Below are positions 1 to 7,029 of a DNA stretch of 7,763 nucleotides, one piece after another. Each line of letters opens with the position of its first letter. Position 1 is the first letter of the stretch. The translations under genes and the position numbers were made by a program. The notes under the pieces were generated by a model that saw only the letters and a program-made list of their open reading frames with translations, was not told where the DNA came from and did no database searches. Origin of the DNA: an uncultured Verrucomicrobia subdivision 3 bacterium (GTDB lineage: Bacteria > Verrucomicrobiota > Verrucomicrobiae > Limisphaerales > CAMLLE01); contig CAMLLE010000122.1 of assembly GCA_946480555.1 (NCBI GenBank), forward strand, positions 1 to 7,763. Reading direction: 5' to 3'.

Positions 1-69
1 AATATCACAATTACGGCCAAGGCCGACGGATTTTCTGGCGCAGTTTCCATCCGTTCGACCCCTCGGTAA
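1..69 (+). CDS. C-terminal end of an upstream protein (partial), possibly an Ig-like/beta-sandwich domain
   Basis: Reading frame 1 is open from the window edge to a TAA at 67-69 and gives 22 residues including ITAKADGFSGAVSIRS. The alternation of small, hydrophobic and polar residues, with the 'TAxADGfxGAvsI' pattern, resembles the last two beta strands of bacterial Ig-like domains and of the C-terminal domains of family 2 glycoside hydrolases (beta-galactosidase-like). That resemblance is from memory of such sequences and cannot identify the enzyme. Another frame is also open here for about 26 codons, so the assignment rests on the protein-like composition. The gene would run in the same direction as the kinase downstream, 274 bp away. 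Confidence 0.5.
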   Translation, partial: NITITAKADGFSGAVSIRSTPR

Positions 70-87
70 ATCGCAGGTATAGCGATT
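69..87 (+). terminator. Weak stem-loop at the end of the upstream partial gene
   Basis: AATCGC (69-74) and GCGATT (82-87) form a 6-bp perfect stem with a 7-nt loop that begins at the stop codon of the upstream partial gene. It is AT-containing and not followed by a clean T-run (ctcaaaggttgttt follows), so it is at best a weak terminator or a 3'-end stabilising hairpin. It may be chance. Confidence 0.2.
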
Positions 88-343
88 CTCAAAGGTTGTT
101 TCCGAAAGGCGCCGGATTAAACCCTCACCCCGTCTTCAACCACGCGTTCCTATCAGATGAGAGCGCGGCGGGGGGTAATGGTTTCCCGGAAATGACCTTG
201 GTTTGAGCCAGCTTTGCCAAGGGTGCGCCCCGCCTCCGCGGTACCCGCCAGCAAAGAGGTTCCGCCTCAAGCGAGCTGTTGTTCCGCCGATAGTGCTTCG
301 TCGTTTGCGCCGTCGCGGAATTCCGGCAGCGCTCGTTTGAATC
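70..343. other. Intergenic leader/promoter region before the kinase gene
   Basis: These 274 bp hold no convincing gene. Open frames on the minus strand (for example 125-448 and 136-480) have low-complexity Arg/Ala/Thr-rich translations and run into the kinase gene, so they look spurious. Small symmetric elements are present: a palindrome TTTCCCGGAAA (about 182-192) and an inverted repeat CCTTGG (196-201) / CCAAGG (217-222) with a 15-nt loop. Either could be an operator-like site or chance. I cannot point to a sigma70-like promoter with confidence, and no ribosome-binding motif precedes the ATG at 344. Confidence 0.4.
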
Positions 344-3300
344 ATGATTGGCGTTATCTTTGACCGATTGCGCGCACTTCTCTTGTGCGGCATCGCGTGC
401 GCCGTTGTTTTGCCATCGGCCAGCCGGGCAGAGTTCGTCGATCCCCACACGCTCCCGATCCTCACCAACGTTTTACACATCTGGCAGATTCCGCTGGAAG
501 AACGCCCGCAGCCGCGGCGGATTCAGACGGAGTTCCTGTTTTATTACCACGACCGGGAATGGAGCGTCGCTTGGGGCGAAGCCTCCGGCCAGCCTGTGTT
601 CCTCCCCGTCGCTGGGTCGCCCATGGTCTTTGAGCCCGGCCAGCGGGTGCGATTCGATGGAATCATCATTCCGGAACGCGAGCAGTTCGTGTGGGCCGAA
701 ACCAAAATCGAACTTGTCGGGCGGGAAGAATTGAAACCTCTCGTGGTGCCCGATCTGGCGCATCTGCGCCTCAACCATCCGGTGCTGGCCGATGTTGTTT
801 GTCTCGTGGACAAGCGGCTTGATGATGAAACGCACGTTACGTTGAACGTGCAGTCAGGCGGTGCGGTGGGAATCGCCTACGTGCTGAAGGGCTCCAAGCC
901 GTTCCTCGCGGAGCCGGGCGATTTCATCCGCATCACCGGCACCAGCAGCCTGCTGGCAGATCGCAACGGCGACATGCGCCAGCTCGCGGTCTTCATCCAG
1001 AATTCCGACGAAGTGGAAATTGTGGGAAACCTTCAAACCGACCCGCGCTTCGAAGGACCGATACGGCTGAGCCGTGACATTCGGGAGGATACTCCAACGA
1101 ACCTGGTTTACATCGTCGAAGGCGTGGTGAAGGACCACGAGCCTGGGAAGAAGCTGATCATCTGGGACGAGACCGGGCAGATCACGGTGCTCACCGATCA
1201 GACTCTCCCCGTGCGCAAGGGTGAGCGCGTGCGCGCTTTCGGACATCCGTTCATGACCGGCGTTCACCAATGTATTCGCGGCGGATTATACCGGACCATT
1301 CCGGGGACAAACGTGCCCTTCAAGGTTCCCGAGGTTTTGCTCCTGGCGGAACAGGTGCGTGATCTCAGTCCGCCGGAGGAGCATCGAGGCCGCAAGGTGA
1401 AGTTGCGTGCGCTGCTCATGTGGGCAGACGCGAAAACGCCTTTTGCGTTCGTTGCCGACAGCAGCGGCGGATTGAAGGTTTTGAATCCGCGCTGGGTGGG
1501 ATTGGGAGCGCCAAAGGCGGGGATGATTGTGAATATCGAAGGCGAGGTGACACCTGGCGAGTTTGTTCCAGCCATCACCAACGCCCAGCTGACGCGGTCG
1601 GGCTGGCTGGATCTCGGGCCGGGCACTTATGTGACCCTGGAACAGGCCATGACCGGTGTGGAAGACGGCCGGTGGGTGGAGGTGCGCGGCTACGTGCGAC
1701 AGGTCGTGGAGACCAATGGCCTCGTCCGCCTCGATCTCAGCACTTCTTCAGGCGAGTTCACTACCTGGACGCCGCCGTCCGAGTCGTTGCACGAAATGGC
1801 GGGCTCGATCATTCGCGTGGTGGGCGTCTGCATTGCCACGGCAAACGAGCGGCGGCAATTGACCGGCATCCAGATATGGTCGCCCGAGATCAAATATTTC
1901 AAAATTGAAGAACCCAAGCCTGTCGATCCTTTCGCGTTGCCGCTGCGTCCATTGTCTTCGCTCCGGCAGTTCAGCATCGAGCGCGCGTTGAACCGGCGCA
2001 TTCGCACCACCGGAACGGTCGTGCTCCAGGCGCCGGGGCGTTACGTCTGCATTCAGGACGGCGGCGACGGATTGTTCGCACTGAGCCGCGAGACCAACCA
2101 GTTTCAGATCGGCGACCGGGTGGAGGTGGTTGGATTCGCCGGCACGGAAGGGCGGAAGTTTCTATTGCGCGAAGCAACCTTCCGGCGCACTGGAACGGGA
2201 ACGAACCCGCCCGTGGCGCAGCTCTCGTCGGTCGATGCCGTGAACTTGAATCTCGAAGGTTTGCTGGCACGCGCGCAGGGAACTCTACTCAACCTGGTGC
2301 GGAAGGATTCCGAGCTGGTTTTGCTGGTGCGATCGGAAACCTCGGTTTTCGAAGCGCGGCTCGATCGAACGCGGCAAAATCGCGACATGGATGATCTGAA
2401 GATCGGCAGCCGGATCGCGCTTACGGGGCTCTACTCGGTTCAAAGCGACGAGCACGGCGCGCCTCGCGGGTTCATGCTGAACCTGCGAACGCCGGGTGAC
2501 GTCGAAGTGATCCAGCTTCCGCCTTGGTGGACCTTCACGCGGCTGCTCGGGGCGCTACTGGCCGTGGCCGCGGTTTCGGGTCTCGCGCTGGTTTGGGCGG
2601 TCATCATCGCCCGAAAAAACCGATTGCTGCACCATGCGCAATCAGCCCTTCGCTGCGCGAACGATGAACTGGAACTCCGGGTGGAGCATCGTACGCGGGA
2701 ACTCAAGGACCAGATCGAGGCCAAGGAGCGCGCGCATAAGGAACTCGCGCTGACACAAAACCGGCTGATCGCTGCGTCGCGGCAGGCCGGCATGGCGGAA
2801 GTGGCGACCGGCGTTTTGCACAACGTCGGGAACGTGCTGAACAGCCTGAACGTCTCGGCATCGATTGTGGCCGAGCGATTGCGAAACTCGCGCGTTGAGC
2901 TGGTTTCCCGTTGCGCTGGCTTGTTGAAGCGGCCGCCGGAGGAGCTTGCCCATTTCTTGAAGGACGATCCCAAGGGGCGCGCGCTGCCGGATTATCTGGA
3001 GCGGCTCGGCGGCGCGCTGGAGGCGGATCGCACCCTGCTCCGGAACGAGATGGAGTCGCTTGCAAAGAACATCGACCACATCAAGGTCATTGTTTCGATG
3101 CAGCAGAGCCACGCCAAATCCATCGGCGTGCTGGAAGAACTCGAGCCGAAGGAACTTCTGGAGGACGCCATCAACGTCAACTGCGCTGCGCTGGAACGCC
3201 ATCGCATCACGATCCGGCGCGAATACGATGAGGTGCCGTCAGTTGTTTTGGATCGTCACAAGGTGCTTCAGATTCTCATCAATCTGATCAGCAACGCCAA

Positions 3301-3640
3301 GTGGGCGTTGAACCATCGCAATGAAAACCGGGAAATCGTCGTGGCCGTGAAACGTGCCGGCGAAGGCCGGGTGCAGGTGAGTGTGCGCGACAACGGAATT
3401 GGAATCGCACTGGAAAATCTGCAGCGGATTTTCACGCAAGGTTTCACCACGCGCAAGGATGGCCATGGCTTCGGGCTGCACAGCGGCGCAAACGCCGCGC
3501 GTGAATTGGGTGGCGCATTGAAGGTTTTCAGCGACGGACCCAACACGGGCGCGATGTTCGTGCTGGAACTTCCGATCATCGCTCCCTCGCCGGTGAAATC
3601 GGTGTCACCGGAGCCCGCCACGGTTCTCGCGCGGACCTGA
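344..3640 (+). CDS. Orphan membrane-bound sensor histidine kinase with a large periplasmic array of OB-like domains
   Basis: This 1098-residue protein is a two-component sensor kinase. Residues 1-29 look like a Sec signal peptide (Arg-containing start, hydrophobic LLLCGIACAVVL, then SASRA before EFVD). Residues about 40-725 are exported and contain roughly seven units of 70-90 residues with the pattern 'V-G-V-V ... D-G-G-x-hydrophobic ... G-D/E-R/F-V/I-x-h-x-G', reminiscent of small OB-fold beta barrels (approximate starts 41, 149, 251, 346, 439, 547, 637). One membrane helix follows at about 731-756 (after PPWW, before RKN), then a coiled coil at about 760-815. The phosphoacceptor helix reads GVLHNVGNVLNSLN, with His826 as the likely phosphorylated residue; it lacks the usual HE-x-x-P proline. 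The HATPase domain shows the N box (N980-LISN984-AKWAL), the G1 box (D1016-NGIGI), the F box (about 1029-1037) and the G2 box (GHGFGLH, 1040-1046), so all ATP-binding motifs appear intact. No receiver domain is fused and no response regulator gene is adjacent, so partner and signal are unknown. ATG 344 was chosen because it gives the signal peptide; no Shine-Dalgarno is seen. Confidence 0.93.
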   Translation: MIGVIFDRLRALLLCGIACAVVLPSASRAEFVDPHTLPILTNVLHIWQIPLEERPQPRRIQTEFLFYYHDREWSVAWGEASGQPVFLPVAGSPMVFEPGQRVRFDGIIIPEREQFVWAETKIELVGREELKPLVVPDLAHLRLNHPVLADVVCLVDKRLDDETHVTLNVQSGGAVGIAYVLKGSKPFLAEPGDFIRITGTSSLLADRNGDMRQLAVFIQNSDEVEIVGNLQTDPRFEGPIRLSRDIREDTPTNLVYIVEGVVKDHEPGKKLIIWDETGQITVLTDQTLPVRKGERVRAFGHPFMTGVHQCIRGGLYRTIPGTNVPFKVPEVLLLAEQVRDLSPPEEHRGRKVKLRALLMWADAKTPFAFVADSSGGLKVLNPRWVGLGAPKAGMIVNIEGEVTPGEFVPAITNAQLTRSGWLDLGPGTYVTLEQAMTGVEDGRWVEVRGYVRQVVETNGLVRLDLSTSSGEFTTWTPPSESLHEMAGSIIRVVGVCIATANERRQLTGIQIWSPEIKYFKIEEPKPVDPFALPLRPLSSLRQFSIERALNRRIRTTGTVVLQAPGRYVCIQDGGDGLFALSRETNQFQIGDRVEVVGFAGTEGRKFLLREATFRRTGTGTNPPVAQLSSVDAVNLNLEGLLARAQGTLLNLVRKDSELVLLVRSETSVFEARLDRTRQNRDMDDLKIGSRIALTGLYSVQSDEHGAPRGFMLNLRTPGDVEVIQLPPWWTFTRLLGALLAVAAVSGLALVWAVIIARKNRLLHHAQSALRCANDELELRVEHRTRELKDQIEAKERAHKELALTQNRLIAASRQAGMAEVATGVLHNVGNVLNSLNVSASIVAERLRNSRVELVSRCAGLLKRPPEELAHFLKDDPKGRALPDYLERLGGALEADRTLLRNEMESLAKNIDHIKVIVSMQQSHAKSIGVLEELEPKELLEDAINVNCAALERHRITIRREYDEVPSVVLDRHKVLQILINLISNAKWALNHRNENREIVVAVKRAGEGRVQVSVRDNGIGIALENLQRIFTQGFTTRKDGHGFGLHSGANAARELGGALKVFSDGPNTGAMFVLELPIIAPSPVKSVSPEPATVLART

Positions 3641-3688
3641 TCGGATTGATCGGGAAAAAGAGGGGGAACCGCTGCTTTGGTGCGCGGA

Positions 3689-4924
3689 TCAAACGGGCAA
3701 ATCCTTGGAACGTTTCGGCACCTTGCCGACCCCGCGGTATGCGCACAGGAAATACGCCGCGACCAGCAGAACAGCGGCGGCCAGACCGCTCCAGAACAGG
3801 CGCCATCCGCCGGCGGGATTGCGTTGCGCGAATTCGAACCAGAAGCCCGTGCCCAAATAACCCAGCAAGTTTCCAAACCCGCCATTCATGAGCGCCATCA
3901 ACGCTTGCGCCCGCGCCCGCCAGGACGGATCGACGCGTTGATCCAGATAAATCTGTGCGGTGATGAAGATCAGCGTGAACGAAACGCCGTGCAGAACGAT
4001 GCCGGTCAATAACGCCCAGGGAAGATCGAATGCGCTGATGGCAAATCGCAGCACGCCGAAGGCGAGGCCGCAGGCGAAAATCCACTTGATCCGCCATTTC
4101 AACAGCAGGCCGCCCAGGGCAAACATCGCGATGACTTCCGTGACCTGCGCCAGGCTCATCCACGCGCTGGTTCGTTCGAAGCCGAGTTGTTGGAGATGCG
4201 GTGGCGCATAGGGATAGAAGCCAGCCAGCGGAATCGCAAACAATGTCACCGTGAGAAACACCACCCGGTGGTCGCGATGTTTCAACAGCGTGAGAGCATC
4301 GAGGCCAAAGCGCTGCCGCAGGGTGAGGCGCTTGATGGATTTTGGCGTTTCAATCTTCGGCAGGAAAAACGTGAAGGCGGCCACGAGCATCCAGGCCACG
4401 GCGCCGGCATAGCCCGCGCGCACCGATGTATCCGCGGCCATCAAACTCACCAGGCAGCCGCCACCCATCCAGCCCAGCGTGGCCATCGCGCGAATGGGGC
4501 CGAATTCGTGGCGCGAATCGGAAACCCGCGCGAAGACAATGGTCGAGGCGATGCTCCAATTGGGCGCGGAACAGAGCGCGTGCAATTGGATGAACGCGAG
4601 CACGAGCCAGGCATTCCAGCGTTGTTGGATCGCAAAACTCGCCAGGGCCATGGCAATGCCCGTGGCCATGGCGAGCCCGCGCAGCACCACCACCGGCGAA
4701 ACCGTGTGGTCAGCCATCGCCCCGAAAATCAGTGGTGACACAAACGCGGCGAGCGCGGAAGTCGCAAACGCATAGGGCCGCACGGCCCCGAAACCGTAGG
4801 CTTCCAGGATCGTGCTCAGCGGCACGAACCACATGCCAAGCGCTGCGCCCTGGATGAAAAAGAGAATCACCAGTTCGGCGTACTCAGCGCGGCGCAGCGT
4901 GGTCAGCACGGGAAAAGAACGCAC
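3689..4924 (-). CDS. MFS transporter, nucleoside:H+ symporter-like (NupG/XapB type)
   Basis: This 411-residue inner-membrane protein has 12 plausible hydrophobic helices (about 16-40, 48-70, 78-99, 103-125, 145-164, 169-189, 221-241, 255-275, 281-299, 301-325, 340-366, 374-396), with a cytoplasmic loop in the middle (about 190-220). Two stretches match the layout of the nucleoside:H+ symporter branch of the major facilitator superfamily. GPIRAMATLGWMGGG (142-156) corresponds to the 'R-x-x-G-T-I-G-W' helix-5 motif. YLDQRVDPSWRARAQALM (326-343), followed by NGGFGNLLG, corresponds to the 'EKEVSPxIRASAQG...TNGFG' segment of NupG. Known members import nucleosides with protons; the substrate here cannot be read from sequence, and related carriers move other solutes. 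The predicted start is GTG at 4924-4922 (in-frame Met/Val alternatives are few) with only a weak GGAA 3 nt upstream. The gene ends 48 bp from the convergent kinase gene and starts 47 bp beyond the ilvB terminator, so it probably has its own promoter. Confidence 0.85.
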   Translation of the reverse strand: MRSFPVLTTLRRAEYAELVILFFIQGAALGMWFVPLSTILEAYGFGAVRPYAFATSALAAFVSPLIFGAMADHTVSPVVVLRGLAMATGIAMALASFAIQQRWNAWLVLAFIQLHALCSAPNWSIASTIVFARVSDSRHEFGPIRAMATLGWMGGGCLVSLMAADTSVRAGYAGAVAWMLVAAFTFFLPKIETPKSIKRLTLRQRFGLDALTLLKHRDHRVVFLTVTLFAIPLAGFYPYAPPHLQQLGFERTSAWMSLAQVTEVIAMFALGGLLLKWRIKWIFACGLAFGVLRFAISAFDLPWALLTGIVLHGVSFTLIFITAQIYLDQRVDPSWRARAQALMALMNGGFGNLLGYLGTGFWFEFAQRNPAGGWRLFWSGLAAAVLLVAAYFLCAYRGVGKVPKRSKDLPV

Positions 4925-4971
4925 GGGTTCCGGTCAGAATTCAAGTGAAGACGCGCAGGGGTCGGAATACG

Positions 4972-5000
4972 AAAAAGCGGCGGAAGTTTCCTTCCGCCGC
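4972..5000 (-). terminator. Strong intrinsic terminator of ilvB
   Basis: Read on the minus strand, GCGGCGGAAG and CTTCCGCCGC form a perfect 10-bp GC-rich stem (4977-4986 with 4991-5000) closed by a GAAA tetraloop of the GNRA type, followed at once by TTTTTC (4976-4971). It begins 19 bp after the ilvB stop codon. This is a textbook rho-independent terminator and indicates that ilvB transcription ends here rather than continuing into the MFS gene. Confidence 0.93.
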
Positions 5001-5019
5001 ATTGCATTTTGAAGTTCGA

Positions 5020-6927
5020 TCAGTCTTTCCAGATCATGTCCGCCACGGTGCGGCCGGCCGGGATGAACGGCAGCACGTGCGACGTGTAAGGCGTGATCAC
5101 GTCCAGGACGTAAGGTCCTTCAGCGTCCAACATACGCTGAATGGCCGCCTTGAGATCGCGCTTATACATCACGCGTTCGCAGGGCACGTTGAAGCTGTTG
5201 CAGACACGGACGTAATCCGGATACACCTGCGCGCGATCATCGGGGTTGCCGAGATACGTGTGACCGCGGTTGCCGGCGTAAAACTTGTCTTCCCATTGCA
5301 CCACCATGCCGAGGTGCTGGTTGTTCAGGATGATCGCTTTCGCGCCGATCTTCTCCACGTGCGCGGTCGCAAGTTCTTGAATGTTCATCAGGAACGAACC
5401 GTCGCCGTCGATGTCGATGACCTGCTTGTCCGGGCAGGCGACCTTCGCGCCGAGCGCTGCGGGATAGCCGTAACCCATCGAACCAAGACCGCCGCTCGTG
5501 ATGAACTGGCGGGGGCGGCTGTATTTATACCACTGGCCGGCCCACATCTGATGCTGGCCCACGCCGGTCGTAATGATCGCGTCGCCCTTCGTCAATTCGT
5601 AGAGCGCATCGATCACCATTTGCTGGAGGATCACCTGGTCTTCCTGACCCTTCATGTGATCCTTCATGTGATCACTGTTCGCGATCTCGGCGGTGACGTG
5701 GTAGGCGAACGGTGCCTTCTTCTTCCACTCGTCGATCTGGGCGAGCCACGCGGTGTGTTTCTTGTTAAGCGGTCGCTTGGCGATCATCGCGTTCAAGCGG
5801 GCGAGCGCGTCTTTGATATCGCCCACCACCGGCAGATGCGCCTTGCGATTCTTGTTCAACTCCGAAGCGTCGATGTCCACGTGAACGATCGTGCCGTGCT
5901 TGCAGAATTCTTCGAACTTGCCGGTCACGCGATCGTCAAAACGCACGCCAAACGCGAGCAACAGATCCGCGCCATCCTTGAGCTTCACCATCGGTTCGTT
6001 GACATTCGCGCGCTGCTTGTACTCGCCGTTCACGGCCCAGTTGGCGAACGCCGCGCCGTGCATGCCGAGCCAGCGCAAGGAAAGCGGATGCGTTTCCGGA
6101 AACGCGCCGATGCCCATCAGCGTGGTCGTCACCGGAATATTGCACGCTTCGGCGAACTTCTTGAGTTCCGCCGCCGCGCCGCTGGTGATGATGCCGCCAC
6201 CGACGTAGAGCACCGGGCGTTCGGCCTTCTCGATCAGCCCCATGATTTCGTTCAATGCCAGTTCATCAGCGCGAAGATCAGGCTGATTGTAACCGCGCAG
6301 ATTCTTTTTGATCTCGGCAAGCGTTGGCCAGACGGGCTGGGTTTTCGCCTGTTGGACATTCTTCGGCACGTCGATCACCACCGGGCCGGGGCGGCCGGAT
6401 TCCGCGAGGTAAAATGCCTCGGCAACGATGCGCGGAATGTCGTTCACATCGGTGACCAGATACGAATGCTTCACGATCGGGAGCGTGACGCCGATGATGT
6501 CGGTTTCCTGAAACGCGCCGCGGCCAATCATGTTCTGGTTCACCTGGCCGGTGATCGCCACCAGCGGGCAGGAATCCATGAAGGCATCGGCGATGGCAGT
6601 GACGAGGTTTGTCGCGCCAGGGCCGCTGGTTCCCATGCAAACGCCGGCCTTGCCGGTGGCGCGGGCGTAACCTTCCGCTGCGAAGCTGCCGCCCTGTTCA
6701 TGGCGCGGAAGGATCGTGCGGATCTTGGATTTCGTGAGCGACTGATGGATTTCCATGCTCGCTCCGCCGGGATAGGCGAAAATGACTTCGACACCGGCGC
6801 GTTCCAGCGCTTCAACGAGAATGTCGCGTCCGAACATCAGCGGTCCGACTTCGGCGCGCTGTTTGGTGGAGGCTTTCGTTGTCCGCGGCGCTTTCGCGGC
6901 GGCTTTCTTGTCAGTTGTCTTGCTCAT
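5020..6927 (-). CDS. ilvB: Acetohydroxyacid (acetolactate) synthase, large catalytic subunit
   Basis: This 635-residue cytoplasmic enzyme condenses pyruvate with pyruvate or 2-oxobutyrate, using thiamine diphosphate, Mg2+ and FAD, to start valine/leucine and isoleucine synthesis. An N-terminal extension of about 28 Lys/Ala/Thr-rich residues precedes the core. Core motifs are intact: YPGGASMEIHQ (52-62); catalytic Glu77 in RHEQ; TSGPGATN (100-107); GRPGPVVIDVPK; the FAD/linker motif GVRFDDRVTGK; and the ThDP/Mg motif G508-D509-G510-S ... N535-N536. LGMVVQWED carries Trp545, equivalent to the Trp that favours 2-oxobutyrate and forms part of the herbicide site. The position equivalent to plant Pro197 is Asn130 (GQVNQNMIG). 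A short charged insert (SDHMKDHMKGQED) contains a duplicated HMKD. The protein is closest in feel to plant/cyanobacterial AHAS. No ACT domain is fused, and no ilvN/ilvH lies next to it in this window, so the regulatory subunit must be encoded elsewhere. The start is ATG 6927, with no Shine-Dalgarno. Expression is probably set by the upstream Val-codon attenuator. Confidence 0.97.
   Translation of the reverse strand: MSKTTDKKAAAKAPRTTKASTKQRAEVGPLMFGRDILVEALERAGVEVIFAYPGGASMEIHQSLTKSKIRTILPRHEQGGSFAAEGYARATGKAGVCMGTSGPGATNLVTAIADAFMDSCPLVAITGQVNQNMIGRGAFQETDIIGVTLPIVKHSYLVTDVNDIPRIVAEAFYLAESGRPGPVVIDVPKNVQQAKTQPVWPTLAEIKKNLRGYNQPDLRADELALNEIMGLIEKAERPVLYVGGGIITSGAAAELKKFAEACNIPVTTTLMGIGAFPETHPLSLRWLGMHGAAFANWAVNGEYKQRANVNEPMVKLKDGADLLLAFGVRFDDRVTGKFEEFCKHGTIVHVDIDASELNKNRKAHLPVVGDIKDALARLNAMIAKRPLNKKHTAWLAQIDEWKKKAPFAYHVTAEIANSDHMKDHMKGQEDQVILQQMVIDALYELTKGDAIITTGVGQHQMWAGQWYKYSRPRQFITSGGLGSMGYGYPAALGAKVACPDKQVIDIDGDGSFLMNIQELATAHVEKIGAKAIILNNQHLGMVVQWEDKFYAGNRGHTYLGNPDDRAQVYPDYVRVCNSFNVPCERVMYKRDLKAAIQRMLDAEGPYVLDVITPYTSHVLPFIPAGRTVADMIWKD
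5651..5674. repeat. 12-bp tandem duplication inside ilvB
   Basis: TTCATGTGATCC (5651-5662) is followed directly by TTCATGTGATCA (5663-5674), two copies differing only in the last base. In the protein they give back-to-back HMKD and HMKG units in a surface-like, variable segment. The repeat keeps frame and sits between conserved blocks, so it is probably tolerated slippage or duplication without effect on catalysis. Confidence 0.7.
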
Positions 6928-6960
6928 GTTGTTTCAATTGTGGCCGGTGGCGAGGGTAAC

Positions 6961-6995
6961 AAAAAACCCACGACCGTTTCCAGCCGTGGGTTTTT
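6961..6995 (-). terminator. Attenuator terminator hairpin in the ilvB leader
   Basis: On the minus strand AAAAACCCACG (6995-6985) pairs with CGTGGGTTTTT (6972-6962). The GC core CCCACG/CGTGGG is extended inward by three pairs including wobbles (GCT with GGT), with loop GGAAAC, and is flanked by A/T pairs. The descending arm runs into six T residues (6966-6961), the signature of an intrinsic terminator. It lies after the leader-peptide stop and 33 bp before the ilvB ATG, with no gene ending in front of it except the leader peptide. Transcripts stopping here would never reach ilvB, which is why I call it an attenuator rather than an ordinary gene-end terminator. Because of the A-run on the other flank it could also work on the plus strand, where no gene needs it. 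Confidence 0.87.
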
Positions 6996-7029
6996 GTCGA
7001 AATTCTGGTTACAAACGACAGGACCCGGC
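6983..7029 (-). promoter_or_regulatory. Candidate antiterminator pairing in the ilvB leader
   Basis: On the minus strand GCCGGGT (7029-7023), inside leader codons 23-26, can pair with ACCC-AC-GGC (6991-6983), seven base pairs with a 2-nt bulge. The second partner is the ascending arm of the terminator, so the two structures exclude each other. A ribosome stalled on the Val codons (7056-7042) would leave GCCGGGT free. A ribosome at the stop codon (7011-7009) would cover it and let the terminator form. The pairing was found by eye with no energy calculation; a further pairing of GCCGGGT with upstream leader sequence, as in a full four-segment attenuator, was only weakly seen (CGGGT with ACCTG). 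Confidence 0.5.

Noticed and set aside
182..222. Palindrome TTTCCCGGAAA and inverted repeat CCTTGG/CCAAGG as an operator or riboswitch
   Set aside because: They are short, have no recognised consensus and are compatible with chance in 270 bp; recorded only in the intergenic description.
136..480. Minus-strand frames opposite the kinase start and its upstream region
   Set aside because: The translations are low in hydrophobic residues and rich in Arg, Thr and Ala, with no domain, and they overlap the kinase signal-peptide region.
3641..3688. A bidirectional terminator between the convergent kinase and transporter genes
   Set aside because: There is a GATCGG direct repeat and, on the minus strand, a C/T-rich run, but I found no stable stem next to a T-run.
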